Assembly (NCBI RefSeq): GCF_009602465.1
Contig: NZ_WBKP01000032.1
Coordinates: 1 to 43,857 of the forward strand
Direction: 5' to 3'
Origin: Cumulibacter manganitolerans
GTDB lineage: Bacteria > Actinomycetota > Actinomycetes > Mycobacteriales > Antricoccaceae
Length of the DNA stretch: 43,857 bases
Part shown: positions 29,344 to 37,945 of the stretch, in pieces
How positions within the stretch are numbered: the first letter of the stretch is position 1
Layout of the letters: each line of letters starts with the position of its first letter
The notes under the pieces: generated by a model
The model's database searches: none
What the model saw: only the letters and a program-made list of their open reading frames with translations
Told to the model about the DNA's origin: nothing
Made by a program: the position numbers and the translations under genes

Positions 29344-30522
29344 ATGCTGCGTTGGTTGACCGCTGGTGAGTCCCATGGCCCCGTCCTGACCGCGATCGTG
29401 GAGGGGATGCCCGCCGGCGTACCCATCACCACCGGGGCCGTGCAGGACGAGCTCGCCCGCCGGCGCCTCGGCTACGGCCGCGGCGCGCGGATGAAGTTCG
29501 AGAAGGACGTCGTCACCGTGGCCGGCGGCGTACGGCACGGCGTCACGCTCGGCTCGCCGATCGCCATCCACGTCGCCAACACCGAGTGGCCCAAGTGGGA
29601 GACCGTGATGTCCGCCGACCCGGTGGACGACGACCTGCTGGCCGCCCAGGCCCGCAACGCGCCGCTGACCCGGCCACGGCCCGGGCACGCGGACCTGTCG
29701 GGGATCCAGAAGTACGGCTTCGACGACGCCCGGCCGGTGCTCGAGCGGGCCAGCGCCCGCGAGACCGCGGCGCGCGTCGCGCTGGGCGCGATCGCCAAGT
29801 CGTTCGTGCGCGAGGTGTGCGGCGCCGAGGTCATCAGCCACGTCGTCGAGCTCGGCACGGTGAAGGCCCCCGACGGTCTGGTCCCGCAGCCCGGCGATCT
29901 CGCGGTCATCGACGAGAGCCCCGCGCGCTGCCTGGACCCGGCCACCACCGAGGCGATGGTCGCCGAGATCGACGAGACCCGCAAGGCGGGGGACACCATC
30001 GGCGGCGTCGTCGAGGTGGTCGTGAGCGGGTTGCCGATCGGCCTCGGGTCGTACGTGCACTGGGACCGCCGCCTCGACGCGCGGCTCGCCGCCGCACTGA
30101 TGGGCATCCAGGCGATCAAGGGCGTCGAGGTCGGCGACGGCTTCGAGACGGCGCGGCGGCGCGGGTCGGCGGCGCATGACGAGATCGAGTCGCCCGACGG
30201 CACGATTGCGCGCCGCACCAACCGGGCGGGGGGCATCGAGGGCGGGATGACCAACGGCGAGGTGCTGCGGGTCAAGGCGGCGATGAAGCCGATCTCGACC
30301 GTCCCGCGCGCCCTCGACACCGTCGACATCGCCACCGGTGAGAAGGCGGTCGCGATCAACCAGCGTTCCGACGTGTGCGCCGTCCCGGCGGCCGGTGTGG
30401 TCGCCGAGGCCATGGTGGCGCTCGAGCTGGCGAACGCGCTCGTGGAGAAGTTCGGCGGCGACAGCGTCGCCGAAACCCGCCGCAACCTCGAGGCGTACGT
30501 CGCCGCGATGGCGGTCCGGTGA
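29344..30522 (+). CDS. aroC: Chorismate synthase
   Basis: A 392-residue FMN-dependent enzyme converting EPSP to chorismate. The N-terminal [61 protein letters not shown] and [12 protein letters not shown] are classic signatures. The reduced FMN is not consumed but must be supplied. ATG 29344 has GGGAG 9 nt upstream and also a GAGAAT hexamer 6 nt upstream, so both leadered and leaderless initiation are possible. The stop overlaps aroK (GTGA). Confidence 0.97.
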   Translation: MLRWLTAGESHGPVLTAIVEGMPAGVPITTGAVQDELARRRLGYGRGARMKFEKDVVTVAGGVRHGVTLGSPIAIHVANTEWPKWETVMSADPVDDDLLAAQARNAPLTRPRPGHADLSGIQKYGFDDARPVLERASARETAARVALGAIAKSFVREVCGAEVISHVVELGTVKAPDGLVPQPGDLAVIDESPARCLDPATTEAMVAEIDETRKAGDTIGGVVEVVVSGLPIGLGSYVHWDRRLDARLAAALMGIQAIKGVEVGDGFETARRRGSAAHDEIESPDGTIARRTNRAGGIEGGMTNGEVLRVKAAMKPISTVPRALDTVDIATGEKAVAINQRSDVCAVPAAGVVAEAMVALELANALVEKFGGDSVAETRRNLEAYVAAMAVR

Positions 30523-31028
30523 AGCCGCTGGTCGTCCTCGTCGGCGCGCCCGGCTCGGGCAAGTCGACCGTCGGACCGCTGCTGGCGCAGCGCCTCGGGG
30601 TGGGCTTCCGCGACATCGACCACGACATCGAGGCCGCCGAGGGCAAGGCGATCAGCGACATCTTCGTCAACGACGGCGAGGCGCACTTCCGCGAGCTCGA
30701 GCACCGGGCCATCCTCCGCGCGCTCGACGAGCACGAGGGTGTCCTGTCGCTCGGGGGCGGCGCCGTGCTGGACCCGCGCACCCGCGACGCGCTGCGCGCG
30801 CATCGCGTGGTGTGGCTGGTCGTGTCGCTGTCGGACGCCGCCGCGCGCGTCGGGCTGGGCACCAACCGGCCGGTCCTGGCGATGAATCCCCGCGCCACTC
30901 TCAAGCACCTGCTCGAGCTGCGCACCCCGCTGTACGACGAGGTGTCCACCGTCGAGGTCGACACCACCGGCCGCACCGCCGACGAGATCGCCGACGGGCT
31001 CGCGGACTTCCTGGCGGACCCGTCGTGA
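30519..31028 (+). CDS. aroK: Shikimate kinase
   Basis: A 169-residue P-loop kinase making shikimate-3-phosphate. Walker A is [10 protein letters not shown]. The shikimate-binding residues are Asp in FRDIDHDIE, Arg in FRELEHRAI and the triple-Gly loop SLGGGAVLD. The LID region contains [12 protein letters not shown] 30519 overlaps the aroC stop and the aroB GTG overlaps this stop, giving tight coupling aroC-aroK-aroB-aroQ. Length and motifs are complete. Confidence 0.96.
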   Translation: MKPLVVLVGAPGSGKSTVGPLLAQRLGVGFRDIDHDIEAAEGKAISDIFVNDGEAHFRELEHRAILRALDEHEGVLSLGGGAVLDPRTRDALRAHRVVWLVVSLSDAAARVGLGTNRPVLAMNPRATLKHLLELRTPLYDEVSTVEVDTTGRTADEIADGLADFLADPS

Positions 31029-32104
31029 CGCGCGTGACGGTCGCCGGGTCGACGCCGTACGACGTCGTCATCGGCGCCGGGGCCGGCGCCGCCCTGCCGG
31101 AGATGCTGGAGGGCGCGGACCGGGTCGCGGTCATCCACACCGACTCGCTGGCGGGGTACGCCGCGGGGGTCATGCGGGCGCTGCGCGAGCGCGGACGGAC
31201 CGTCCTGCCTCTCGTCGTCCCGGACGCCGAGGCGGGCAAGACGCTGCAGGTGGCCGGCCGGTGCTGGGACGCGCTCGGCGCCGCCGGGTTCACCCGCAAC
31301 GACGCCGTCGTCACCGTCGGCGGGGGAGCGGTCACCGACCTCGGCGGCTGGGTCGCTGCGGCCTGGCTGCGTGGCGTGCGCGTCGTGCACGTGCCGACCA
31401 CCCTGCTGGGGATGGTCGACGCCGCGGTCGGCGGGAAGACCGCGATCAACACCGCCGCGGGCAAGAACCTGGTCGGGGCGTTCCACCCGCCTGCGGGCGT
31501 GATCTGCGACGTCGACGCGCTCGCGACCCTGCCGCGCGCGGACTACGTCGCCGGGCTGGCCGAGGTGATCAAGGCCGGCTTCATCGCCGACCCGGTGATC
31601 CTCGAGCTGATCGAAGGCGACCTGGAGGCCGCCGCGACCCCCGAGGCGCCGTTCGCCGCCGAGCTCATCGAGCGCGCGGTCGCGGTCAAGGCCCGCGTCG
31701 TCGGCGAGGACCTCACCGAGCAGGGCCTGCGGGAGATCCTCAACTACGGCCACACCCTCGGGCACGCGATCGAGAGGGCCGAGGACTACCGCTGGCGGCA
31801 CGGGGACGCCGTCGCCGTCGGCATGGTGTTCGCCGCCGAGCTCGGCCGCCGCGCCGGGTCCCTCGACGACGCGACCGCCGACCGCCACCGCAGCATCCTG
31901 GAGGGCGTCGGGCTTCCCACGTCGTACGACGGGACGCCGTGGGAGGCGCTTCGTGCGACGATGGCGGTGGACAAGAAGTCCCGTGGCGCCCGGTTGCGGT
32001 TCGTCGTCCTCGATCGGCTGGCCGCCCCCCGTATCCTCGAAAGCCCCGCGGAGCAGACCCTCGTCGAGGCGTTCTCCGTCGTGTCACGAAAGGCAGTGCA
32101 GTGA
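31025..32104 (+). CDS. aroB: 3-dehydroquinate synthase
   Basis: A 359-residue NAD-dependent enzyme converting DAHP to 3-dehydroquinate. The NAD-binding part has VVTVGGGAVTDLGGWVAAAW. VPTTLLGMVDAAVGGKTAIN, the zinc ligands in GLAEVIKAGF and LNYGHTLGHAIE, and KKSRGARLRFVVL are diagnostic. GTG 31025 overlaps the aroK stop by 4 bp, and aroQ overlaps this stop by 4 bp. Confidence 0.97.
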   Translation: MTRVTVAGSTPYDVVIGAGAGAALPEMLEGADRVAVIHTDSLAGYAAGVMRALRERGRTVLPLVVPDAEAGKTLQVAGRCWDALGAAGFTRNDAVVTVGGGAVTDLGGWVAAAWLRGVRVVHVPTTLLGMVDAAVGGKTAINTAAGKNLVGAFHPPAGVICDVDALATLPRADYVAGLAEVIKAGFIADPVILELIEGDLEAAATPEAPFAAELIERAVAVKARVVGEDLTEQGLREILNYGHTLGHAIERAEDYRWRHGDAVAVGMVFAAELGRRAGSLDDATADRHRSILEGVGLPTSYDGTPWEALRATMAVDKKSRGARLRFVVLDRLAAPRILESPAEQTLVEAFSVVSRKAVQ

Positions 32105-32550
32105 GCGAGATCCTCGTCCTGAACGGACCCAACCTCAACCGCCTCGGGAGCCGCGAGCCGCTGATCTACGGGTCCGGCACGTACGAGGAGCTCGTCGAGT
32201 ACTGCAAGGACGTCGGTGAGGCGGTCGGGCGCACCATCGAGGTGCGCCAGACCAACAGCGAGGCCGAGATGATCGAGTGGCTGCACGAGGCGGCCGACCT
32301 CGAGACCCCCGTCGTGCTCAACCCGGCCGCGTGGGGGCACTACTCCTACGCCCTGCGGGACGCGTGCGCGCTGCTGACCGCGCCGCTGGTCGAGGTGCAC
32401 ATCAGCAACATCCACGCCCGCGAGGACTTCCGGCACACCTCGGTGATCTCCCCGGTGGCCCGCGGCGTGATCGCCGGCCTCGGCGTCGAGGGGTACGCCG
32501 ACGCGATCCAGGCCGTCGTCCGGTTCGTCGCGCAGGCCGAGACCAAGTAG
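32101..32550 (+). CDS. aroQ: Type II 3-dehydroquinate dehydratase
   Basis: A 149-residue dodecameric-type dehydratase. ILVLNGPNLNRLGSREP and the catalytic Tyr in the IYGSGTYEELVE flexible loop are present. NSEAEMIEWLHEA, NPAAWGHYSYALRDA and the catalytic His in VEVHISNIHAREDFRHTS complete the set. It dehydrates 3-dehydroquinate to 3-dehydroshikimate, the step between AroB and AroE. GTG 32101 overlaps the aroB stop. It is the last gene of the shikimate block and is followed by a long hairpin. Confidence 0.96.
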   Translation: MSEILVLNGPNLNRLGSREPLIYGSGTYEELVEYCKDVGEAVGRTIEVRQTNSEAEMIEWLHEAADLETPVVLNPAAWGHYSYALRDACALLTAPLVEVHISNIHAREDFRHTSVISPVARGVIAGLGVEGYADAIQAVVRFVAQAETK

Positions 32551-32562
32551 TCACCCCGCAGC

Positions 32563-32636
32563 CCACGCTCTCGCGGTGGGTGGTACCCCGCTAATCACGC
32601 GATAGCGGGGTACAACCCACTGCGAGCGGTGCGTGG
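32563..32636. terminator. Long hairpin (family C) between aroQ and phaC
   Basis: A 24-bp stem, 32570-32593 with 32603-32626, with two mismatches and a 9-nt loop. The inner arm is GGTACCCCGCTA. Outer CCACGC (32563-32568) can pair with GCGTGG (32631-32636). It sits between two convergent genes, so it could terminate transcription from both sides. There is no T run. Confidence 0.75.
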
Positions 32637-32649
32637 TGGGACGGCGGGC

Positions 32650-34383
32650 TTACTTCTCGTGCACGTACAGCCCGGGCGCGTCCTCCATCGGGGGGTACTC
32701 GGCGCTGCCCAGCGCCTGCGGCGCGCGGCGCTTGGGCCCGGAGCGGGCGGTGACCCACTCGAGCCACTTCGGCCACCACGAGCCGTCGACCTGGTCGGCG
32801 GTGGCCAGCCACTCGTCCGGGTTGGGGACGCCGCCGGGGCCGGTCCAGTACTTGTAGCGCGAGCCCTTCACCGGGTTCACGAAGGTCTGGATGTGCCCGC
32901 TGTTGACGATGACGACCTCGGTCTCGCCGCCGTGCACCTGGGTGGTCATGAAGCACGGCCGCCAGGTGGTGATGTGATCGCGCTGCCCGGCGACGAGGAA
33001 GGCGTCGGTGGTGACCGCCTTCAGGTCGACCGGGCGCCCGAGCAGCGTCATCGTGCCGGGCTTGGTGAACGCGCCGCCGTTCAGCATCTCCTGGGTGTCG
33101 CGGGCGAACGTCGAGGAGACGTTCGTCGCGTCGGCGTTCCAGGACAGCACGTCGAACGCGGGGCTGCGCTTGCCCATCAGCCAGTTGTTGATGACGTAGT
33201 TGAACACCAGGTCCTTCGGGCGCATCCAGGCGAAGTTCGCCGCCATCGTCTTGGAGTTGATCACCGTCGCCTTCTCCGAGCGCCGCGCCATCTGCTGCTG
33301 CGACTCCTCGGTGCCGAGACCGGTGACCATGTTGGGCTCGCGCGGGTCGAGCATCGTGACGATGTACGTCGCGTTCGCGATCGAGCCGTCGCCCTCGCCC
33401 GCGAGGTAGGACTGCGCGAACGCCGTCGTCATGCCGCCCGCGCAGAGTCCGATCGCGTTGAGGTCGTCCGCGCCGCTGATCGCCTTCACGACCTCGATCG
33501 CCCGCAGCAGGCCCTCGGTGTACAGCTCCAGCCCCCAGCTGCCGTGCCGCAGGGCGGGATCCTCCCGCGGGTTGCGCCAGACGAGCATGAACGTGCTCAG
33601 CCCGTTCTGCACGGCGTACTCGACCATCGAACGGCCCGGTGCGAGGTCCAGGACGTAGAACTTGTTGACCTGCGGCGGCACGAACAGCAGCGGCCGGGCG
33701 TGCACGTCCGGGGTCTGCGGCTCGTACTGCAGGATCTCGAACAGCTCCTCGCGGTACACCACCTTGCCCGGCGTGCAGGCGAGGTTCTCGCCCACGTGGT
33801 ACGGCGTGGAGTCGACCATCGACGGCATGCCCTTGTTCTCGCCGAGGTCGACCAGGAAGTTGCGCAGCCCGCGCATCAGCGAGGCGCCGCGGGTGTCGAT
33901 GGCCTCGCGCAACGCGGCCGGGTTCGTCGGCAGGAAGTTGGCGGGGGAGACCGCGCCGGTGACGATCGCCCGGACGAAGGCGGCGCGCTCCTGGTCGGTC
34001 CACGGCCCGTCCGGCTTCGACGTGACCGACTCGAAGACCTCGGTGAACGCCAGGTGGGCCTGCGCCAGGCGGCGGAACAGCGGATGGGTGTGCCACACGC
34101 GGTCGCCGTAGAAGACGTCCTTCTGCGGCAGCTCGATGGTCGACAGTCCCAGCGCCACCTTGAGCCATTCGCCGGCCAGGCGCGGGTACCCCTCGGTCCA
34201 CGCCTTGCGAGAAGCCAGGAGCCGGAACACGTCCCGGCTGCGAATCGGATCCAGGGCGACGACGATGCCGCCGCCGAGCGCTTCCTCCCGGAGCATCGCC
34301 TCGGCCTCGCGCGCCATCGCCGCGGTTGTGGACGTGGCCTTCATTAGTTCGGACGGTCGGACGTATTCCGGTTGAGCGCTCAC
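32650..34383 (-). CDS. phaC: Poly(3-hydroxyalkanoate) synthase
   Basis: A 577-residue alpha/beta-hydrolase-fold polymerase making PHA from hydroxyacyl-CoA. The lipase-like box is AIGLCAGGMTTAF (Cys314). The other catalytic residues are Asp469 in AGQRDHITTW and His497 in VNSGHIQTFVNP. The N-terminal PhaC domain is recognisable (FLPTNPAALREAIDTRG). Size fits class I enzymes, which need no PhaE/PhaR partner. GTG 34383 has GGGAGG six bases upstream. No phasin, PhaB or PhaZ gene is adjacent. It is divergent from pepP and convergent with aroQ. Confidence 0.93.
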   Translation of the reverse strand: MSAQPEYVRPSELMKATSTTAAMAREAEAMLREEALGGGIVVALDPIRSRDVFRLLASRKAWTEGYPRLAGEWLKVALGLSTIELPQKDVFYGDRVWHTHPLFRRLAQAHLAFTEVFESVTSKPDGPWTDQERAAFVRAIVTGAVSPANFLPTNPAALREAIDTRGASLMRGLRNFLVDLGENKGMPSMVDSTPYHVGENLACTPGKVVYREELFEILQYEPQTPDVHARPLLFVPPQVNKFYVLDLAPGRSMVEYAVQNGLSTFMLVWRNPREDPALRHGSWGLELYTEGLLRAIEVVKAISGADDLNAIGLCAGGMTTAFAQSYLAGEGDGSIANATYIVTMLDPREPNMVTGLGTEESQQQMARRSEKATVINSKTMAANFAWMRPKDLVFNYVINNWLMGKRSPAFDVLSWNADATNVSSTFARDTQEMLNGGAFTKPGTMTLLGRPVDLKAVTTDAFLVAGQRDHITTWRPCFMTTQVHGGETEVVIVNSGHIQTFVNPVKGSRYKYWTGPGGVPNPDEWLATADQVDGSWWPKWLEWVTARSGPKRRAPQALGSAEYPPMEDAPGLYVHEK

Positions 34384-34511
34384 CTGGTGCCTCCCGACAG
34401 ATGTTGTCGCATCGTGTGGTCTAGGTCATACCCTCGACACCGTATCCCCATGTCAGTGATCTCGGCCACTTCACCGGCGCCGGCCGGGACGGTGACCCCG
34501 GTGGCCGCTAC

Positions 34512-34517
34512 TACGCT
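34512..34517 (+). promoter_or_regulatory. Candidate -10 for a leaderless start at ATG 34525
   Basis: TACGCT ends seven bases before ATG 34525. The same hexamer precedes the LLM gene on the other strand. No ribosome binding site lies in the gap. Confidence 0.5.
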
Positions 34518-34524
34518 GGGGCCC

Positions 34525-35634
34525 ATGCCTGAGCTCGAGCACGCCACCCGTCGCGACAACCTGCGCCGCAAGATCGCCGGCCTCGGCGCGGACGCCGCCC
34601 TCATCACCAACCTGCTGAACATCCGCTACCTCACCGGGTTCACCGGCTCCAACGCGGCGCTCATCGTCGGCGCGGACGCCGCGCGCGACCTGTTCAGCAC
34701 GGACGGCCGCTACGTCGAGCAGTCGAAGACGCAGGTCCCGGACCTGCCGCTGCTGGTGGGCCGGGCGTCCGGTCAGGCGGTGCTGGCCGAGGTCGGTTCC
34801 TCGGTGCAGACCCTGGCGTACGAGACGCACGTGACCTCGGTGGACGAGGCAAAGGCGCTGGCGGACGCCGCGCAAGGCGTCCGGATGATCAGCCTGCAGT
34901 CGGCCGTGGAAGACCTGCGCGCGATCAAGGACGACGGCGAGATCGAGCTGCTGCGCCAGGCCGCGCACATCGCCGACCAGGCGCTGGCCGACCTGGTCGC
35001 GGCCGGCGGCATCGCGCCGGGGCGCAGCGAGCGCGAGATCGCGCTCGATCTGGACTTCCGGATGCTGCACCTCGGGGCGGAGACGGTGTCCTTCGAGACG
35101 ATCGTCGCGACCGGCCCCAACTCGGCCATCCCGCACCACAGCCCGGGCGATCGGGTGCTGGAGGCCGGTGACCTGATCAAGATCGACTTCGGGTCGACCT
35201 ATCGCGGCTACCACTCCGACATGACCCGCACCTACGCGGTCGGGCACGTGGCGGACTGGCAGCGGGAGATCTACGAGCTGGTGGCGCAGGCGCAGCGCGC
35301 CGGCGCCGAGGCGTTGCGGATCGGGCGCACCGGCAAGGAGATCGACACGGTCAGCCGCGACATCATCGCCGCCGCGGGGTACGGCGAGACGTTCGCGCAC
35401 AGCCTTGGGCACGGCGTCGGGCTCGATGTGCACGAGGCGCCGAACCTCAGCCAGCTGGCAGAGACTAAACTGGAGGATCGGGTCTGCGTCACCGTCGAGC
35501 CAGGGGTCTACCTCGCGGGTCGGGGCGGCGTCCGGATCGAGGACACGCTCGTGCTGCACGAGGACGCCTCCGCCGCCGGCGGGACCCGCACCGACCTGCT
35601 GACGATGACGAGCAAGGACCTCGTCGTCCTCTAG
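34525..35634 (+). CDS. pepP: M24 family aminopeptidase (Xaa-Pro peptidase type)
   Basis: A 369-residue pita-bread-fold metallopeptidase. The N-terminal creatinase-like domain (about 1-125) contains [20 protein letters not shown]. In the catalytic domain, metal ligands are in [20 protein letters not shown] (two Asp), [15 protein letters not shown] (His), VTVEPGVYL (Glu) and [10 protein letters not shown] (Glu). It removes N-terminal residues before proline or cleaves X-Pro dipeptides. ATG 34525 is chosen over in-frame upstream starts because the family N terminus begins here and a -10 hexamer is correctly placed for leaderless initiation. efp follows after 26 bp. Confidence 0.93.
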   Translation: MPELEHATRRDNLRRKIAGLGADAALITNLLNIRYLTGFTGSNAALIVGADAARDLFSTDGRYVEQSKTQVPDLPLLVGRASGQAVLAEVGSSVQTLAYETHVTSVDEAKALADAAQGVRMISLQSAVEDLRAIKDDGEIELLRQAAHIADQALADLVAAGGIAPGRSEREIALDLDFRMLHLGAETVSFETIVATGPNSAIPHHSPGDRVLEAGDLIKIDFGSTYRGYHSDMTRTYAVGHVADWQREIYELVAQAQRAGAEALRIGRTGKEIDTVSRDIIAAAGYGETFAHSLGHGVGLDVHEAPNLSQLAETKLEDRVCVTVEPGVYLAGRGGVRIEDTLVLHEDASAAGGTRTDLLTMTSKDLVVL

Positions 35635-35660
35635 CGACCAACGACGGAGAGGACCTGGCT

Positions 35661-36224
35661 GTGGCCACGACCAATGATCTGAAGAACGGCATCGTGCTCA
35701 ACCTCGACGGGAACCTGTGGTCCGTCGTCGAGTTCCAGCACGTGAAGCCCGGCAAGGGCGGTGCCTTCGTGCGCACCAAGCTCAAGAACGTGCTCTCGGG
35801 GAAGGTCGTCGACAAGACGTTCAACGCCGGCACCAAGGTCGAGACGGCCAACGTCGACAAGCGCGACATGGAGTATCTCTACAACGACGGCTCCGACTTC
35901 GTGTTCATGGACGGTGACACGTACGACCAGATCAACATCCCGGCCGAGACCGTCGGTGATGCGGCGAAGTACATGCTGGAGAACACCAAGGCCGTCGTCG
36001 CCACGCACGACGGGGCGCCGCTGTACGTCGAGCTGCCGGCGAGCGTCGAGCTCGTCGTCAAGCACACCGACCCGGGCTTGCAGGGTGACCGGTCCACCGG
36101 AGGCACCAAGCCGGCCGAGCTGGAGACCGGCGCGCAGATCCAGGTGCCGCTGTTCATCAACACCGGCGACAAGCTGAAGGTCGACACCCGCGACGGGTCG
36201 TACCTCGGCCGCGTCAACAGCTAA
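35661..36224 (+). CDS. efp: Elongation factor P
   Basis: A 187-residue three-domain (KOW-like, OB, C-terminal OB) factor that rescues ribosomes stalled at polyproline. The domain I loop reads [17 protein letters not shown], with Lys32 at the tip. [21 protein letters not shown] and the C-terminal [17 protein letters not shown] are typical. In characterised actinobacterial EF-P the loop is PGKGP and works unmodified; here the second proline is Gly. GTG 35661 has GGAGAGGA upstream. nusB overlaps the stop by one base (TAATG). Confidence 0.96.
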   Translation: MATTNDLKNGIVLNLDGNLWSVVEFQHVKPGKGGAFVRTKLKNVLSGKVVDKTFNAGTKVETANVDKRDMEYLYNDGSDFVFMDGDTYDQINIPAETVGDAAKYMLENTKAVVATHDGAPLYVELPASVELVVKHTDPGLQGDRSTGGTKPAELETGAQIQVPLFINTGDKLKVDTRDGSYLGRVNS

Positions 36225-36634
36225 TGTCCGCCCGCACCAAGGCTCGCAAGCGGGCGATCGACCTGCTGTTCGAGTCGGACCTGCGCGGCACCGACGCCGT
36301 GAGCACGGCGGCCGACCGGCTGGCCGATCCGGACCGGCCCGTGCAGCCGTACGCCCTCACCCTGGTCGAGGGCGTCGCGACCCACCGGCAGCGGATCGAC
36401 GAGCTCGTCACGACGTACGCCGAGGGCTGGACGCTCACCCGGATGCCCGGTGTCGACCGGGCGATCATCCGCACGGCGATCTACGAGCTGCTGTGGGTCG
36501 ACGAGGTACCCGACGCCGTGGTGATCGACGAGGCCGTCGAGCTCGCGAAGACGCTGTCCACCGACGACTCGCCGAAGTTCGTCAACGGGCTGCTCGGGCG
36601 CCTGGTCAAGGTCAAGCCGGATCTAGTCGTATGA
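36224..36634 (+). CDS. nusB: Transcription antitermination factor NusB
   Basis: A 136-residue all-helical protein that binds boxA RNA with NusE (S10) and supports rRNA antitermination. ARKRAIDLLFESDLRG at the N terminus and MPGVDRAIIRTAIYELLW, PDAVVIDEAVELAKTLSTDD and KFVNGLLGRLVK at the C terminus are the family blocks. It starts one base inside the efp stop and overlaps the next gene (ATGA). Confidence 0.96.
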   Translation: MSARTKARKRAIDLLFESDLRGTDAVSTAADRLADPDRPVQPYALTLVEGVATHRQRIDELVTTYAEGWTLTRMPGVDRAIIRTAIYELLWVDEVPDAVVIDEAVELAKTLSTDDSPKFVNGLLGRLVKVKPDLVV

Positions 36635-37008
36635 CCGCCGACTCGCAGCACCGCGCGCGGCTCGCCGCGCGGGTCCACGACAGCGCCTTCCGCAAGCCGC
36701 CGGTGGGGACTCGCGGCTACGACGACGAGGCGGTCGACCGCTTCCTCGACGAGTTGCAGGACGCCCTGGTGGGCCCGGCGACCGTGGAGGACATCGTGGG
36801 CCGGCTGGAGACCTGCATCTTCGCCAAGCCACCGATCGGGAAGCGCGGCTACCACCCGGACGACGTCGACGACCTGATCGACGGGGTGCTCGGCGAGCTG
36901 ACCGGGCAGCAGCCGGTCTCGCGGGTTCGCCCCGAGCCGCCCGCTCGCGTGCAGAGCGGGCTCGTCGAGCACCGCTCCGGCTTCTGGAAGCGGCTGCTCG
37001 GCCGGTAG
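36631..37008 (+). CDS. Small protein with two DivIVA-type motifs
   Basis: A 125-residue soluble protein. Two related segments, FRKPPVGTRGYDDEAVDRFL (about residues 20-39) and FAKPPIGKRGYHPDDVDDLI (about 64-83), match the short motif at the N terminus of DivIVA/Wag31 and in actinobacterial DivIVA-domain proteins. In Wag31 this motif leads into a membrane-curvature-sensing coiled coil; here no long coiled coil follows, and the C-terminal tail is Arg/Pro-rich ending FWKRLLGR. A polar or septal role is possible but inferred. ATG 36631 overlaps the nusB stop. Confidence 0.8.
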   Translation: MTADSQHRARLAARVHDSAFRKPPVGTRGYDDEAVDRFLDELQDALVGPATVEDIVGRLETCIFAKPPIGKRGYHPDDVDDLIDGVLGELTGQQPVSRVRPEPPARVQSGLVEHRSGFWKRLLGR

Positions 37009-37076
37009 CGCTGCGCGTTTGGTCGGCGTGCTCGTCGACGCGGACTTGTGCCCCGCGGAAGGGCTTCTGCTCAGTG

Positions 37077-37118
37077 AGTGGGCTCGTGCCCATTGAGCGG
37101 GTCGATCGGCCCGCTCAA
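37077..37118. terminator. Two adjoining hairpins (family D) between the DivIVA-type gene and ykoC
   Basis: Hairpin 1 is AGTGGGC with GCCCATT (37077-37094). Hairpin 2 is TTGAGCGGG (37093-37101) with CCCGCTCAA (37110-37118) and an 8-nt loop. They overlap by two bases. They lie between convergent genes, suggesting a bidirectional terminator; no T tract is present. Confidence 0.6.
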
Positions 37119-37127
37119 GGGACACAC

Positions 37128-37177
37128 CCCCGCCCGCTGCACACAACCCCGCCCGCTGCACACAACCCGCCCGGTGG
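37128..37177 (+). repeat. 19-bp direct repeat, two copies plus a partial third
   Basis: CCCCGCCCGCTGCACACAA occurs at 37128-37146 and 37147-37165. It is followed by a partial copy CCCGCCCGGTGG at 37166-37177. The rest of the 208-bp gap (37009-37216) holds no gene that I can support. Confidence 0.85.
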
Positions 37178-37216
37178 ACGTACCGCTCGGCCAGGTGACC
37201 ACCGCGCGCCGGCGGT

Positions 37217-37945
37217 TCAAAGGCCGGTGAGGCGCGCCGCTACCGTCAGCGCCGCAGCGGTCCCGAGCACCGCGACCGCCCAGGCCAGGTCGCTGGCGGT
37301 GACCCGCTGCGGTCGCCATGAGGTCCGGGGGTGCGCGCCGAGCCCGCGGGTCTGCATGACGATCGCCAGCCGCTCGCCACGTCGGATGGAGGAGGCCAGC
37401 AACGCCACCGCCGCGCGCCCCGCCACCGCGGGACCGACCCGTCGGAAGCCGCGCATGCGGTGGGCCCGCAGCAGCGTCTGCCAGGCCTCGGGCAGGTCGG
37501 CCAGCAGCCGGTAGCCCGCGACGACGGCGAAGCAGACGTTGTCCGGCAGCCGGAGGTTCTGGCGCAGGCTCTCCAGCAGCGCCGCGGGCGGGGTCGTGCG
37601 CACCATGAGGATGACGCCGAGGCCCACCACCAGCGTCCGCATCGCGAGCGACCCGCCCACCGCCAGGCCGTGGTTGGTGACGGTCAGCGGGCCGAGCCGA
37701 GCGAGCGGGCGGCCGGCGCGCGTCACGGAGTTCACCACCAGCACGCTGAGCGCGAAGGCCAGGAACGGCAGGTGCCCGAGGAGGAGCGTGCGGACGGGCA
37801 CGGTGCGGTCGACGAGCCACAGCCCGAGCAGCCCGAGGTAGAGCACCGTCGGGGTGAGCGGGTCGAACACCAGAAGCAGACCCAGGCTCAGCACGGTGAG
37901 CACCACGAGCTTCACGCTCGGATTGACCATCGCGAGCCGTCTCAC
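37217..37945 (-). CDS. ykoC: ECF transporter transmembrane (T) component, YkoC-like
   Basis: A roughly 242-residue membrane protein with about five hydrophobic segments (for example KLVVLTVLSLGLLLVFDPL). It carries two coupling motifs of the EcfT family, RAHRMRGF and VMQTRGLGA, which contact the ATPases. It joins the substrate-binding YkoE to the YkoD ATPase. GTG 37945 is preferred because it overlaps the ykoD stop as GTGA; ATG 37930 is the alternative. It is the last gene of the thiamine-precursor operon. Confidence 0.9.
   Translation of the reverse strand: MRRLAMVNPSVKLVVLTVLSLGLLLVFDPLTPTVLYLGLLGLWLVDRTVPVRTLLLGHLPFLAFALSVLVVNSVTRAGRPLARLGPLTVTNHGLAVGGSLAMRTLVVGLGVILMVRTTPPAALLESLRQNLRLPDNVCFAVVAGYRLLADLPEAWQTLLRAHRMRGFRRVGPAVAGRAAVALLASSIRRGERLAIVMQTRGLGAHPRTSWRPQRVTASDLAWAVAVLGTAAALTVAARLTGL

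Noticed and set aside
34372-34524. Upstream start for the M24 peptidase
   Set aside because: The extra residues do not fit the family and would overlap the phaC promoter region; ATG 34525 has a well-placed -10.
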